Assembly: GCA_002803225.1 (NCBI GenBank)
Contig: NXFV01002072.1
Span: forward strand, 1-45,488
Source: Gamarada debralockiae
Taxonomy: Eukaryota; Ascomycota; Leotiomycetes; Helotiales; Hyphodiscaceae
Reading direction: 5' to 3'
Length of the DNA: 45,488 bases
Positions 33,458 through 43,253 of the stretch are shown piece after piece. Both the position numbers and the translations under genes were made by a program. The notes beneath the pieces were generated by a model that saw nothing but the letters and a program-made list of their open reading frames with translations, was not told the origin of the DNA and searched no databases. Numbering within the stretch: position 1 is the first letter of the stretch; the number at the start of each line of letters is the position of its first letter.

Positions 33458-35835
33458 ATGCAGGCAATCACTGACACTATGTTGCTCAAGTTACCGGATT
33501 TCATGGCATCTTCAAATGGTCAAAAAAACGAGAGTCAACGTCCTCGGCCAATACATGTTTCCAAATCCTTTTCCAAACTAGAGCCGGCCAGTCCGGATCG
33601 TCCAAATCGAAGCACGCGAGCCAGTACAATTCAGAATGGGGTGATACCAGAGGGCGTCATGTCTGACAAGACCAATACCAGAGATAGCAAGAAGCCCAAA
33701 CCACAGCCGGATGCGTTTGAAAAGAGCGCCCAGGATATGGTGCCTGGAGCTGGCGATGAGGTGACCGGAAAGCTACCTGCAGACTTTGATGAGCTTCCAA
33801 TAGAACTTGTTAGCTTGACAGATAGGTATATGCTACTTAAAATTTCAAACGCCCCAGATACTGACCACCCCCAGCTTTACCGATTCCCTATCTGCCAAAG
33901 TCCATCCAACTCCACCCACAGTCGACAAGTTATCCAGTCTCTTCCAAGACTTTTACGCTGTTGCAGCCAACCATATCAACACTCATATCTCTGCTCTTTC
34001 CTCTCGTCAACACCGGGAAAGCTCCCCCGCTCCCTCGGCGTCCTTGTCATCTACAGCGAGCAAGTTAAGGGCAAAGGCGGTTTCGATAAGCAAAAATGAT
34101 CGACCGAAGGTTCCCCCAGAAAGAAAGGACTCTGAGCAGCAGATGTTAACTACTGAGGAAATTGCGGATCGAAAACGGGCACGGAAAGCCCTAGAGCAAA
34201 AGCGTGTAGCTTTAGAAGAGGCAGTGGAGAGGAGGGTATGTGAAGGGATCTACGACAGGATATGGAGGCACAGGAGCACCCAAGATGAAGCACAAGATGA
34301 GAAGCTTCGGTCGAAAACGGCAGCACTGTCCGTGGTAGGAATTGGGTTGACAGATTTGGGAATCGACCTGGGCCAGGGCCCCACCGAAAACTCAGATGCG
34401 GACGGAGACAAGGAGAAAGAAGTTCGAGAGTGGCTCCAGGAGGCCAGAGATGAGCTAATCGCCATGAATGACAAGAGATATCCTTTGGGGAAACTCCAGC
34501 ACCTCAAGGCAGCGCACAAGAGCATCGTTGATACCCTTTCTTACTTCCACCCATCCTCCTCGGCGGACGAAATCATGCCGATGTTGATCTATACGCTGAT
34601 CACATCTCGACCGGAAGGTATCGATGTCATCAGCAATCTATATTTTATACAAAGATTTCGAAATGAAAGCAAGATCGACGGAGAAGCCGCATATTGCTTA
34701 ACGAATCTAGAAGCTGCTGTCACGTTCCTCGAGACGGTTGATCTTGCAAGTTTAAGAGCGGATGAAGTGCCTTCTGGACCTGCAAAATTGAATAGTCGAC
34801 CCAACACCCCACGGTTAGAGAGACCTGAACAAATGACATTCGCGACCTCGCCAGGATTATCAGCACCCGCTGTCAATACGGCAGGTGCGAATCCTACGAT
34901 CTCCAAAACTCCTCCGTCTCTATCAGTTCTTCGGCCAAACGTGCAGCCTCATAACCGCCGTCTCAGCGATATGTTCCAACCACCAGCAGTTCTGGGTGCA
35001 GCCGGCGATGCCGTTCTCAACACAGCTGACCAAGGTTTCAAGACAATTGGAAACAGTCTTGGAGAGAGCTACAAGTTCTTGATTGGCAAACTGAAGGAGC
35101 GGCAAGAAGAGACATCAGGCCAAGCCTCAGAAATCATCGTTCCCAAAACCCTCGACGATGCTCGAAAGCTAGTCAGCACCCCACCGCCAGAAGATGACGG
35201 CTCAGTCAGCGGTGGAAGCTCACTCCACAGTCCCGAAGTCACAGAGCGGAAACGCAGCGACTCAGGAGCCAGCTCAAAACCCGACGACAAGGTCCTGAGT
35301 ATGATTGGCGGCCGAAAAATGGTGCGAGATCACAGCACGGATAGTGTTCGAAGTGCAGGCAGCAGTAACAAAAAAGTTGCTTTCGCTGAAGAAGGCAACG
35401 AGAAGGCTCCTTCCCCTCTTCACGCTCCTCCCACGCCATCAACATCGACGAATCCGGCTATTGTGGAGTCGATGCGGAATCTGGGTAATTCGCTCAATCC
35501 CATGAGTAGGATTGCTGGGATGACGTTTCCCAGGGGGTTTGGACGTCCGACACCTCCACCGGCTGCTAAACCTATTCCTGATGGTGGGGTTGCTGAGTTG
35601 ACGACTGTAAGTTCTCCACTCCATCACTTATCCCTGCCTCAACTAACGTGATCTTCAGGCATTCCCAGATCTCGCACCATCACTACCACCCAAAGAGAAG
35701 CCAAAGATCGCGCCACCTAATAAGCGATTCATGGAGCTGCAAAATCCAGGCGAGCTGCGAATCAACGAGGTTCTAGAGCTATTGAGGGATTATAGACGGC
35801 TTGCGGGGGCGTTGAAGGATGCTGGCGCTTTCTGA
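33458..35835 (+). CDS. VPS9-domain protein, probable Rab5-type guanine nucleotide exchange factor, 3 exons, 758 aa
   Basis: Exons 33458-33825, 33875-35606 and 35659-35835; introns 49 and 52 bp, frame kept. The N-terminal 230 residues are polar and basic. The VPS9 part spans about residues 240-413: RRVCEGIYDRIWRHRSTQDE, then KRYPLGKLQHLKAAHKSIVD, FHPSSSADEIMPMLIYTLIT, and NLYFIQRFRNESKIDGEAAY with CLTNLEAAVTFLE. VPS9 domains load GTP on Rab5/Vps21 in early endosome and vacuolar traffic. The C-terminal ~340 residues are Ser/Pro-rich and probably disordered, ending in a short helix (ELRINEVLELLRDYRRL). No RIN or CUE domain is seen. The start could lie upstream in the same open frame, but 33458 is the first ATG after a likely promoter. 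Confidence 0.88.
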
Positions 35836-36372
35836 TTTTCGAAAGGCTTTGGTGAGATGGAATTGTTGATATGGGAATGAACGAATTGAGAAGGCGGGTT
35901 GCATTGGATGGCGTTCAAGGATAGGTATTTGGATGGAACATTGTGTACCGAATGGTCTAGGAATGTTATGGACTGGCCTTTCGGGAAAGAGCAAGTAGGT
36001 TCATGATAAATAGAAAGAGGAATGCACTCCTTTTTTCCTATGCTCCAGTGACAATGTCCAGCCCACAGTATATTGACAGGAACATCCCCGCAAGCGCGTT
36101 GTCATTGAAATTTAAATTAGTCATCTAATCGACATCCCTGTGAGGCCGTAGTACAACTGAATATTTGACTAAATCGCAAATATCTCAATACAAAATAATA
36201 TTATTCTATTCGCAACCATCCTAATCCTGTATTTGAGCTTTGCTAATTCCTATCTCTATAATATATCTTCAAGAAATTGTGTAAGGGTTTATTGATTATG
36301 CTTTGATTATGTCACCACAAGATTTCAACACATTAGCAATGTTCTTATAACTCAAAACTCTAGTAGTGTTAG
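35836..36372. other. AT-rich intergenic region left of the mariner relic
   Basis: About 540 bp, strongly AT-rich from about 36100 onward. No gene is seen. It ends at the TA that borders the first mariner end. Confidence 0.5.
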
Positions 36373-36474
36373 TACAGTAAAAGGCGAATCGAGTGTCGCT
36401 AAAGTTTTAGTTAATTGTTTTAAGCGAGAGCAATTTCCAGAAGCTTATGGCTGTGCACGCTCGCCTGGTTGTAC
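36373..36474 (+). repeat. Left outward-facing mariner terminal sequence
   Basis: It starts TACAGTAAAAGGCGAATCGA and continues GTGTCGCTAAAGTTTTAG. It matches the reverse complement of 42661-42761 at 35 of the first 38 positions. Further in, GGCTGTGCAC and CTGGTTGTAC are also shared. The end sits at a TA dinucleotide. Confidence 0.85.
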
Positions 36475-36800
36475 CCCAAGGTATCGGCCGCTTCTGGATC
36501 CCTGCGGTCATCTGTTCATCACCCCTCCCGTCACTTCCTCCTCCTTCCTCCTTTTCCCACCATGGCGCCGCAACTAGACGCTGCACAACATCTCTTGATC
36601 AAGACATTACCAAGGAGAGTGTTTGAAGCCCGTCTAAAGACACAACAGTTCGAAATACCCACCTCTATGTTCATAGATACAGTACTGTACTTCAGGGGTC
36701 CCTACTAAAACGTGCAAGCGTTCACCATCAATGGCTTGGCCTCAATAGAGCCAAATCTCACCTCTCCAAGCATGATTTGATTCAGAGCATGATCAGCGGT
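36373..36800 (+). mobile_element. Truncated Tc1/mariner element, 5' part only
   Basis: Behind the terminal sequence an ATG at 36562 opens a 48-codon reading frame (MAPQLDAAQHLLIKTLPRRV...) that ends in a stop at 36708. It corresponds to the N-terminus of the transposase relic at 42551 (IAPYLDDATRFLIKALLKEG): the spacing is the same and many residues match. Weaker similarity continues in broken frames to about 36800 (EPNLTSPSM). The remaining transposase and the 3' end are absent. The copy points inward, toward the HET gene. Confidence 0.75.
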
Positions 36801-36919
36801 AAGTTACAAGATGATACAGTATTCGTTTTCTTTTTTCTTTTCTTTTGTTCCAGCTGAAACTAAAATTGGAAATTAAGGTTGCACAACGCCTTATACCCCT
36901 GAGTGTAGCGTAGCGGGAC

Positions 36920-37150
36920 GGAGTCGACCCAGAAGTGGCGCAAGCCATCAAGTCCAGCTTGTCTTCCACAAAACCGGATCTTTTCATAGCCTGGCTTGCT
37001 CTTGCCAGTACCATTCTCCAAGTCTAGGAGGGTTACCTCTTCGGCAGTCTCTCCCCACGTGTGAGAGAGTATCGCGTATGGAGGGATATCTTGGGTAATA
37101 TTTTTAGTAAGGTGGAATTCGCCATCATCTTGGAGCTGCAAAAGTCGCAT
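36920..37150 (-). pseudogene. Inverted 5' piece of the large HET gene (first 77 codons)
   Basis: On the minus strand the frame from 37150 encodes the beginning of a HET domain: MRLLQLQDDGEFHLTKNITQ, PPYAILSHTWGETAEEVTLL, then GYEKIRFCGRQAGLDGLRHF and WVDS. The family would continue CCIDKS. That continuation exists on the plus strand, starting with TGT at 37280 directly after TCC (37277-37279). The minus-strand piece 37150-36920 is exactly 77 codons and ends with the same TCC, so undoing an inversion of 36920-37279 joins the two pieces in frame. After codon 77 the minus frame runs on for 19 unrelated codons and stops. Alone it would make a useless fragment of 96 aa. Confidence 0.85.
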
Positions 37151-37330
37151 GATTGCGCTGACCGTTGTTGTATCGCGAAATCCCGATTGCCTACTTGATA
37201 GATCTGGGAGTGAAGAGTCTCGGAAGTTGGCGGCTCTCCCATTATATGGCTGCCAGAGTAAGGCGGGCGAATTTACTCCTGTTGCATCGACAAGTCCGAC
37301 ACCGCCGAGCTCCAGGAGGCCATCAACTCC

Positions 37331-39793
37331 ATGTTCCGCTGGTACCGTGATGCAGACAAGTGCTATGTCTATCTCGCGGACGTCTCAACCCTTGCCTTCG
37401 ACGCTTCCCAGCAGGGCCCGCCCTGGGAATCGCCTCTCCGGAGGAGCAGATGGTTCACGCGCGGATGGACTCTTCAAGAGCTCGTGGCCCCATTATCAGT
37501 TGATTTCTTCTCAAAAGACGGAGATAAGCTAGGCGACAAGAAGTCCCTCGAGAGACACATCCATGCGATAACGGGGATCCCGCTCCGGGTTTTGCAAGGG
37601 AGCAGTCTATCTGACTTCAGCATTGCCGAACGAATGTCATGGACGGAAAGGCGAGAGACGACGCACGAGGAAGACATGGCGTACTCGCTACTTGGCATTT
37701 TCAACACCCGCATGCCGCTCCTCTACGGCGAAGGGAGAGAAAGTGCGTTTAGGCGGCTATGGAAGGAGATCTACGCCGAAATAGAAGAATCTCTACCGAG
37801 CATTCATCAATACATCAGGGACTTATCTGGAGAACCAATTCGGCTATTGCGCTTTAATATACGGCCCGAGACACTGCCAAAAGATCCTAATGTAATACTA
37901 GAGCTAAGGCTAAAGATTGACGAATTATTCCATGGAACAATGTCCTTTTTCATAGCTCGCTATCTAGAGGGCCGAACTTGGCCTCAGGAGTATGGCTTTA
38001 AGGAGCCGAATTATAAGGATTTCTTCTTGAAACTGCGACCACGGCTCGACACCCAATTTATGTGGCTCGACCGCAGCAGTCCATTGGAGGTATCCACTAA
38101 CACGACCGAGACATTCTTGCTAGACGATACAGAGACATTTATGATGTCTTTCAACGGCGAGGAATTCACCCCAAAGGAAATGATATCGCTGCCACAAAAA
38201 TACCAGATTCCCAAGCTCCACACTCTCACCCAAAACGGCAGCAACTTTCAACTCGTCTTGCACAACGTGTCGACTAGGGTAGAGTCGGTTGCCCCCGAAA
38301 ACACTCCCATATCAATAGAAGTAGAGGGGCAGGTGTCGACAACGGACGACGGAGTTGTCCGACGTGGCTGGCTCCAACTATACCGCAGTCATACCACGCA
38401 GATGCAGCGTGACCTCCTTGCCACTCCTTCTCTCTCCCAGCCTGGAATGAGCCCAATCGTGCGTGACGCCGTGCTGGACCGTTACTATCGATCTTCAGGA
38501 GCCGCCCAAGGCCGGAAGCGAGTGGTCCCTGATGACGCGACCATTGCAAGGAACGAGTTCGATTCTCAAGAGGATCGACTACTAGCTGCTTCCTCTCTCT
38601 TTGTCAAGGCCGCATTGAAGTATGGCCAAAGAGACTGGCCAGGTGCGTACGACCTATATAAACAAATTTGCGAGATCCTATGGCCGCTTATATCCACCGG
38701 AGTGCCAACCATCCGCCTAGCTACGGTAGTGTACCTGTCTATTGAAAGAATGATCCAGATGTGGAAACAAGAGAAGTCGTTTGAAAGAGCAAAGGGGGCC
38801 AGTGACACTCTCATGAGTGTCACGTGGACTTTCGTAAATTCGGATCCACAGGAGCCCGAATTTCATCGGATGTGGGCTAAAATCTTACTGGAACGGGCGA
38901 TAATTGATGCAGAGTTGCACAATAATAGTGCTGCAATTACAGGCCTAGACGCACATATCGACACCCTCCACGGCCTGTACATTAGCCGTCAGACGCAGGA
39001 GCGGAGAGCTGCCTGGTTAGGCTCGCTGTCGACTTCGGTCAAGATCGTCTCGTCTCACAATATCTCGGCCAGCAGGGTATTAGAAGTATGGAAAGCTGCG
39101 CTAAGGGCCGAAACTGGGGACGATAAGGCTTTTAACGATGCGGCACGTCAACCCGCGCCGGGAGAACTACCTGTGTGGCTCAAAGATCGCATGCCACTAT
39201 CGTCGCCATGGCCCATTAAGGCCATCACGGGTGAGGGCCTGCGCTATTCTTTGCGCGTTCCGGAATCGTGGGAGAAGAAGGACCGTGACATATCAGGCCA
39301 CAGAGAGCACCTCTATCAGGGGAACCGTGATCCCGACTGGCTGATAATCGGCTTCAGAGACGTGAGCGAGCACAATGACATTACACATTGGGTAGGGTTG
39401 CTGATGGCGGTAATCAATTTTCCCGTCATCTGCCCCGTGACACCCCAGCCGGAGATGCAGTCGTGGCAATCCATGGGTCAGATCCCAAACTTGGCAACGA
39501 AATTAAAGGTCGATGAAGTCCATGGATATATGGGAGTTGCAAGGTATGGGGGGCCGCCGGTGCACTTGGGGAGGATCTATGTACTGCTGGTGAAGAAGGG
39601 AAAACTTGAATGGAACATCGCCCTGAGTTTTGTAACCGCTTGCTCAGTAGGCGCTTCGGAAGAGATACTAAACTCGAATGATCACAACAGGGCTGGGGCG
39701 GTGCTGGGGACGTTGCAATTAGACAGGGCAGAAAGCGTAGTGGCGCCATCTATCCGGCGCACTTGGATGTCATGCTGTGGCGCGAGGCGTTGA
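37331..39793 (+). CDS. HET-domain protein lacking its N-terminal segment, 820 aa
   Basis: One long uninterrupted frame. From 37280 it carries the second half of a HET domain: CIDKSDTAELQEAINSM, MFRWYRDADKCYVYLADVST, SRWFTRGWTLQELVAP, then MSWTERRETTHEEDMAYSLL and GIFNTRMPLLYGEGRESAFR. HET proteins trigger cell death when incompatible strains fuse. The first ATG now available is at 37331, because an in-frame TAA lies at 37259-37261, so the YAILSHTWG motif is missing from this strand. About 650 further residues follow without a family I recognise. The part around residues 410-620 is helical and resembles TPR-like repeats only loosely. The frame would be 914 aa with the inverted 5' piece restored. 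That 2.5 kb remain free of stops suggests the inversion is recent or that the short form is still used. Confidence 0.85.
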   Translation: MFRWYRDADKCYVYLADVSTLAFDASQQGPPWESPLRRSRWFTRGWTLQELVAPLSVDFFSKDGDKLGDKKSLERHIHAITGIPLRVLQGSSLSDFSIAERMSWTERRETTHEEDMAYSLLGIFNTRMPLLYGEGRESAFRRLWKEIYAEIEESLPSIHQYIRDLSGEPIRLLRFNIRPETLPKDPNVILELRLKIDELFHGTMSFFIARYLEGRTWPQEYGFKEPNYKDFFLKLRPRLDTQFMWLDRSSPLEVSTNTTETFLLDDTETFMMSFNGEEFTPKEMISLPQKYQIPKLHTLTQNGSNFQLVLHNVSTRVESVAPENTPISIEVEGQVSTTDDGVVRRGWLQLYRSHTTQMQRDLLATPSLSQPGMSPIVRDAVLDRYYRSSGAAQGRKRVVPDDATIARNEFDSQEDRLLAASSLFVKAALKYGQRDWPGAYDLYKQICEILWPLISTGVPTIRLATVVYLSIERMIQMWKQEKSFERAKGASDTLMSVTWTFVNSDPQEPEFHRMWAKILLERAIIDAELHNNSAAITGLDAHIDTLHGLYISRQTQERRAAWLGSLSTSVKIVSSHNISASRVLEVWKAALRAETGDDKAFNDAARQPAPGELPVWLKDRMPLSSPWPIKAITGEGLRYSLRVPESWEKKDRDISGHREHLYQGNRDPDWLIIGFRDVSEHNDITHWVGLLMAVINFPVICPVTPQPEMQSWQSMGQIPNLATKLKVDEVHGYMGVARYGGPPVHLGRIYVLLVKKGKLEWNIALSFVTACSVGASEEILNSNDHNRAGAVLGTLQLDRAESVVAPSIRRTWMSCCGARR

Positions 39794-40819
39794 GTCTGTC
39801 CATTTTTCGGGTTTAAAGGCTAACTTTGACGTCTCCTTGGCTTATTATTATTATTATTATTATTCCATTTTTACGTGCTGTATCAGTCTGAGACTATGTA
39901 ACACGCTACAGGAACCTGTAGGTTTGACCCAAGAGGGGCCATCAATATACTAGGCACAGCCTAGTAACCTGGAATGGGTATTGTCGCGCTCGTAGAGGGA
40001 CCTAGACAGATATAGAGAACGCATGCTATATCCCAGATCCGCCTCCCGTAGCTATATTCCAATGAATTTTGGGGTCCAGCCCAGAGCAGAAACAAATAGT
40101 GCCAATTTTTCCTTCCTTTCCTCCTACCCTACCCAAATCTACTCCCCAGCCCCTCCCCTCCCACGACTGAACCTCCCGTCCTTACACGGCCTTCCCACTG
40201 GTGCGACTTTCCTCTATCAGCGACCTTCATCCACTATAGGGTCGGTATAGTGTCGTATCGAGGTAGGTATGTAGTAATCGTGTGTTCCGAAACCGGTACT
40301 CGCAGACTAGAGGGTGTGCAGAGGAGTAAAGATGAGAGTATGAGAGAGTAGAGAGTATTCGGATTAGTCGGAAAAAATTTTCAGCTACCCCAAGGGTATC
40401 ACCGTCGTTGTAATAGCGTACAGGTATTCGTCTCGATCGAGGATATTGCTTCTGTGACTCAATCTTGGCCTGTAGACAATACTACAGGTTCGTAGAGGGC
40501 ACCGCGTACAGGTGTTGAGTCGTCACCCTCCGTCTCCTTGGCTTAGTAATGGAGAATATTCCACCAAGAGACTTCAAAAGGAATATGGCCGTGTATTCTA
40601 GGGGAATACTGGAAATTAATGCATTTGCTATCACTGGGCGTTACACCGGGGCTGTTAGTAGAGGTCATGATGCCTAAGGAGGCGGCCCCAAACCATATTG
40701 GCGCTGAAGTAACGTTTTATCGGATCGCGAGTGGGATGCTCGTCGTTGTAGCCCAGCGTGAAGACTCTAATCTTACCCGCACCGAATAGCCTCGAAAGGG
40801 TCCATCTAAGTGATGATAG
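39794..40819. other. Non-coding stretch inside the mariner-bounded segment
   Basis: About 1 kb with no gene recognised. A (TTA)n microsatellite lies at 39842-39864. The 15-mer CGTCTCCTTGGCTTA occurs at 39830-39844 and again at 40531-40545 in the same direction, and ACAGG/CCTGT-type words recur between them. This may be a remnant of a repeat element, but I could not define ends. Confidence 0.4.
39842..39864. repeat. (TTA)n microsatellite
   Basis: Nearly eight uninterrupted TTA units just downstream of the large HET gene. Confidence 0.9.
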
Positions 40820-41520
40820 ATGGAGTTTGTTTACAAGGAAGTCCCTCGTGAGCCTGCTGCGGCGAAGAGGAAGAACAAGAGAAAATGCGCTACAGAGGCA
40901 CAAAAAGCTCAGAGGGCCGCCGAGGTTGGCCTTTGGACCCGTGTCTACGAGAAGTATCGTTGCCGAGCTAAACACAGCAAACACGGCCCCACTGCTTCGT
41001 GGACGAACAGAGTAATCACCATAAATTGCTATCGACCCATCTAGAAGATACGGTCTCTCATATTAAAGGTAATATGAATGAAGGAGAGAAAGAGGAGGAT
41101 ATCGATGTTAATAGCATCGAGCTCCCACCTCACGTCATCAAAAGCGTATTGGATAATAGCCGTAAGCGCAAGGCTGATGCCTCGACTTGCTGTCGTCATT
41201 GCAAGGTCCATGTCTCGGGCCCCGGAGAGCTTTGCGGGGTGACTGAGACTGCCGCTGGTGACGACGTGGACGGGGATCGGCAGGTCACACTCGTGGAGTA
41301 CTGTACCTGGGGCCTGACAAAAGTCGGCAGCAGTGACAGGTGGAGAAACGCTCTGCAAAGAGCGAATCAGGTTGCAATGGATCAGTACCTAGATCTGAAT
41401 ACTATTCTTCAGCATCCGAAGGTCGTTGAGCTGATGGTGAAGAAAGAAGTACAAATAGGCATTGCTTTGCAATTTGTGAGCAACGCTAAAAAATTTCTTC
41501 AAGAGAAGAGGGGGGCTTAA
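40820..41520 (+). pseudogene. Unknown gene, apparently broken by a frame change
   Basis: An ATG at 40820 opens a basic 74-codon frame (MEFVYKEVPREPAAAKRKNK...). A second frame from about 40999 to 41520 encodes 170 residues: IELPPHVIKSVLDNSRKRKA, ADASTCCRHCKVH, then LVEYCTWGLTKVGSSDRWRN and VAMDQYLDLNTILQHPKVVE. The CCRHC cluster could bind a metal. No splice I tried joins the two frames, so a frameshift is likely; the second frame may also be used alone from another exon. It ends 43 bp from the stop of the dead transposase and converges on it. I do not recognise the family. It may be cargo or a second ORF of a transposon. Confidence 0.45.
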
Positions 41521-41563
41521 ATCAAAAGAGCATACACCCAGTCTCTATTCATTAGATCTATAG

Positions 41564-42551
41564 TTATTTCGGGCACTTAGTAATAGTTATTCCTGCAGGA
41601 CGAAAGTGGTTCTCCGCCATGTGCTCGTCGGCGCCTACCACATCCACGCACCACTCCAAAAACATTTTAAACTCCCTTGCAATGAAATCTTCGTTTTCAT
41701 GCCACTTCTTTTTAATAAAATTCTTGAGGACTCCAAAGTGCTCCTCAATAGGGTTGAAGTCGGGCGAATACGGTGATAGGAGCTCGAATATTACTCCTTT
41801 CTCCTGGCACATCTGTCGGATTTTTTTTGAACGATGCCAGGAAGCGTTGTCCGCAACAATTACAGATTTCTCCCCCGGGAATGGGTTACAATGGTGCAGT
41901 AACTGGGCGATGAAATCCACGAAGAAGTCAGTATCTGTTGATCCTTGGTATACTCGTCTTAGTACAATGCCATCTTGCGCATATGCTGGAAGAATGTGCC
42001 ATCTTCTTCCGCGACTCAACTTTGTGATATGGTCTGCTGAAGACCCCTTTGGTGACCATCCCCAACGCCTATGTCCAGCTCTTCCATCACACCCAGACTC
42101 ATCAACAAAGACAAGTTGATATCACTTGTACTTTGACATCCTATGTAGATAGTAATCTCGCAAGTCGGCATCCCGTTGTTGTGCGATACGGTGGATCGTT
42201 TTTTTCGTCCAGCCCGTCGATCGCAAGACCCGACCGACCGTTCTTTCCGATACCCCTTACACGAGACTTACGATAGAGGTGGTCCGCTGCTTCGCATAGA
42301 TATAGGTCAGGTTGCTTGATCATCATGTCGCAAAGGGCCTTTCGCATAGGCAGTGGAACGCGGCTACGACCGCCAACGCTCTTCATTTTTGGGGTGGGCA
42401 TTTCGAGGTTCCGACGGATTCTCTGGACAGCGCGAACCCTGCACGAAGCTGCTGAGGCTATTAGCTTGGTCTCAAACCCTTCCTTTAATAAAGCCTTGAT
42501 CAAAAAACGCGTTGCATCATCCAGATATGGCGCTATGACTGTGGTTGACAT
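41564..42551 (-). pseudogene. Tc1/mariner transposase, inactive
   Basis: Minus strand. The N-terminal helix-turn-helix frame runs from 42551 (IAPYLDDATRFLIKALLKEG, then SCRVRAVQRIRRNLEM). Near 42255-42262 the frame shifts; the next frame reads SERTVGRVLRSTGWTKKT and DADLRDYYLHRMSKYK, and is stopped by TGA at 42124-42122. Beyond it the catalytic core is intact: LVFVDESGCD (first Asp), then SVIVADNASWHRSKKI (second Asp). LLSPYSPDFNPIEEHFGVLK (Glu) follows, with the stop at 41564. So the DDE triad is still present, but one frameshift and one nonsense codon (probably CGA to TGA) break it. The 5' terminal sequence is at 42761; no matching 3' end was found after the stop. Confidence 0.9.
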
Positions 42552-42660
42552 GAACCAGCTGACACTGGCGGGGTGGGAAAAGAAGGAAAAGGAGGAATGG
42601 ATGGAAGGGTGACCAGAGAACCCGTGCCAGTAGGGGTGGGGGGAGGGGGGGTACTTCGGA

Positions 42661-42761
42661 GTACAACCAGCGGATAGTGCACAGCCACAAAAGTCAGCAA
42701 ACGGCGTTCGCTAAAATACTGGACTAAAAATTTAGCGACACTCATTTCGCCTTTTACTGTA
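42661..42761 (-). repeat. Right outward-facing mariner terminal sequence
   Basis: Read on the minus strand it begins TACAGTAAAAGGCGAAATGA, followed by GTGTCGCTAAATTTTTAG. It is the inverted counterpart of 36373-36474 and the 5' end of the element carrying the transposase. The border is TA at 42760-42761. Confidence 0.85.
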
Positions 42762-43253
42762 GTAAGTAATTTACTTAGTTTACAAACGTTTTGCTTAAAA
42801 TTTTACTTAAGAAAGGGGAGGACGGCTGGGAACGAACAAAGGCTCTCGGCTATATTTGCCTCCTTCAGCCATATTGTGGCTGAAGATTTTTACAGATGTA
42901 GTTGCAGCCTCAGGCATAGAGATATGTAAGGTATCCCACGTGACTACGGGATGTACATTTCGACACATTTTAAAAGAACTTCCTATAGCAAAGCCAGTTT
43001 CCGCAAGCGATTGTACAGTCTAGTTCTGCTAAACCTTTGTCTTCTACAGCACTAGATTTTCGTGGATGTCAGCAGAACTGCTACATCACGAGCGAATGTA
43101 AAACTGAGTTAAACATTCGCCAGGTAGTTAAATTACTTAGTCAGAATTCCGGCACCCCTCTGTCCAGGCATTTGTACTAGAACCGAAGATAACACCGGAC
43201 ACAGCAAACGCACCCAACGCACCCATACCACTTCACAGCTATCAAACACAGTC
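42762..43253. other. Promoter region of the HET-ankyrin gene
   Basis: About 490 bp with no gene. Next to the mariner border lies a small palindrome (AAGTAATTTACTT, about 42764-42776). CA-rich sequence runs directly up to the start codon at 43254. Confidence 0.4.

Noticed and set aside
36860..36919. Minus-strand continuation of the inverted HET piece as a real C-terminus (PLRYTQGYKALCNL...)
   Set aside because: The reading after WVDS has no HET character, whereas the expected continuation is found on the other strand in frame.
40655..40984. 109-codon minus-strand ORF in the mariner-bounded segment
   Set aside because: It overlaps the more protein-like plus-strand frame at 40820 and shows no family resemblance.
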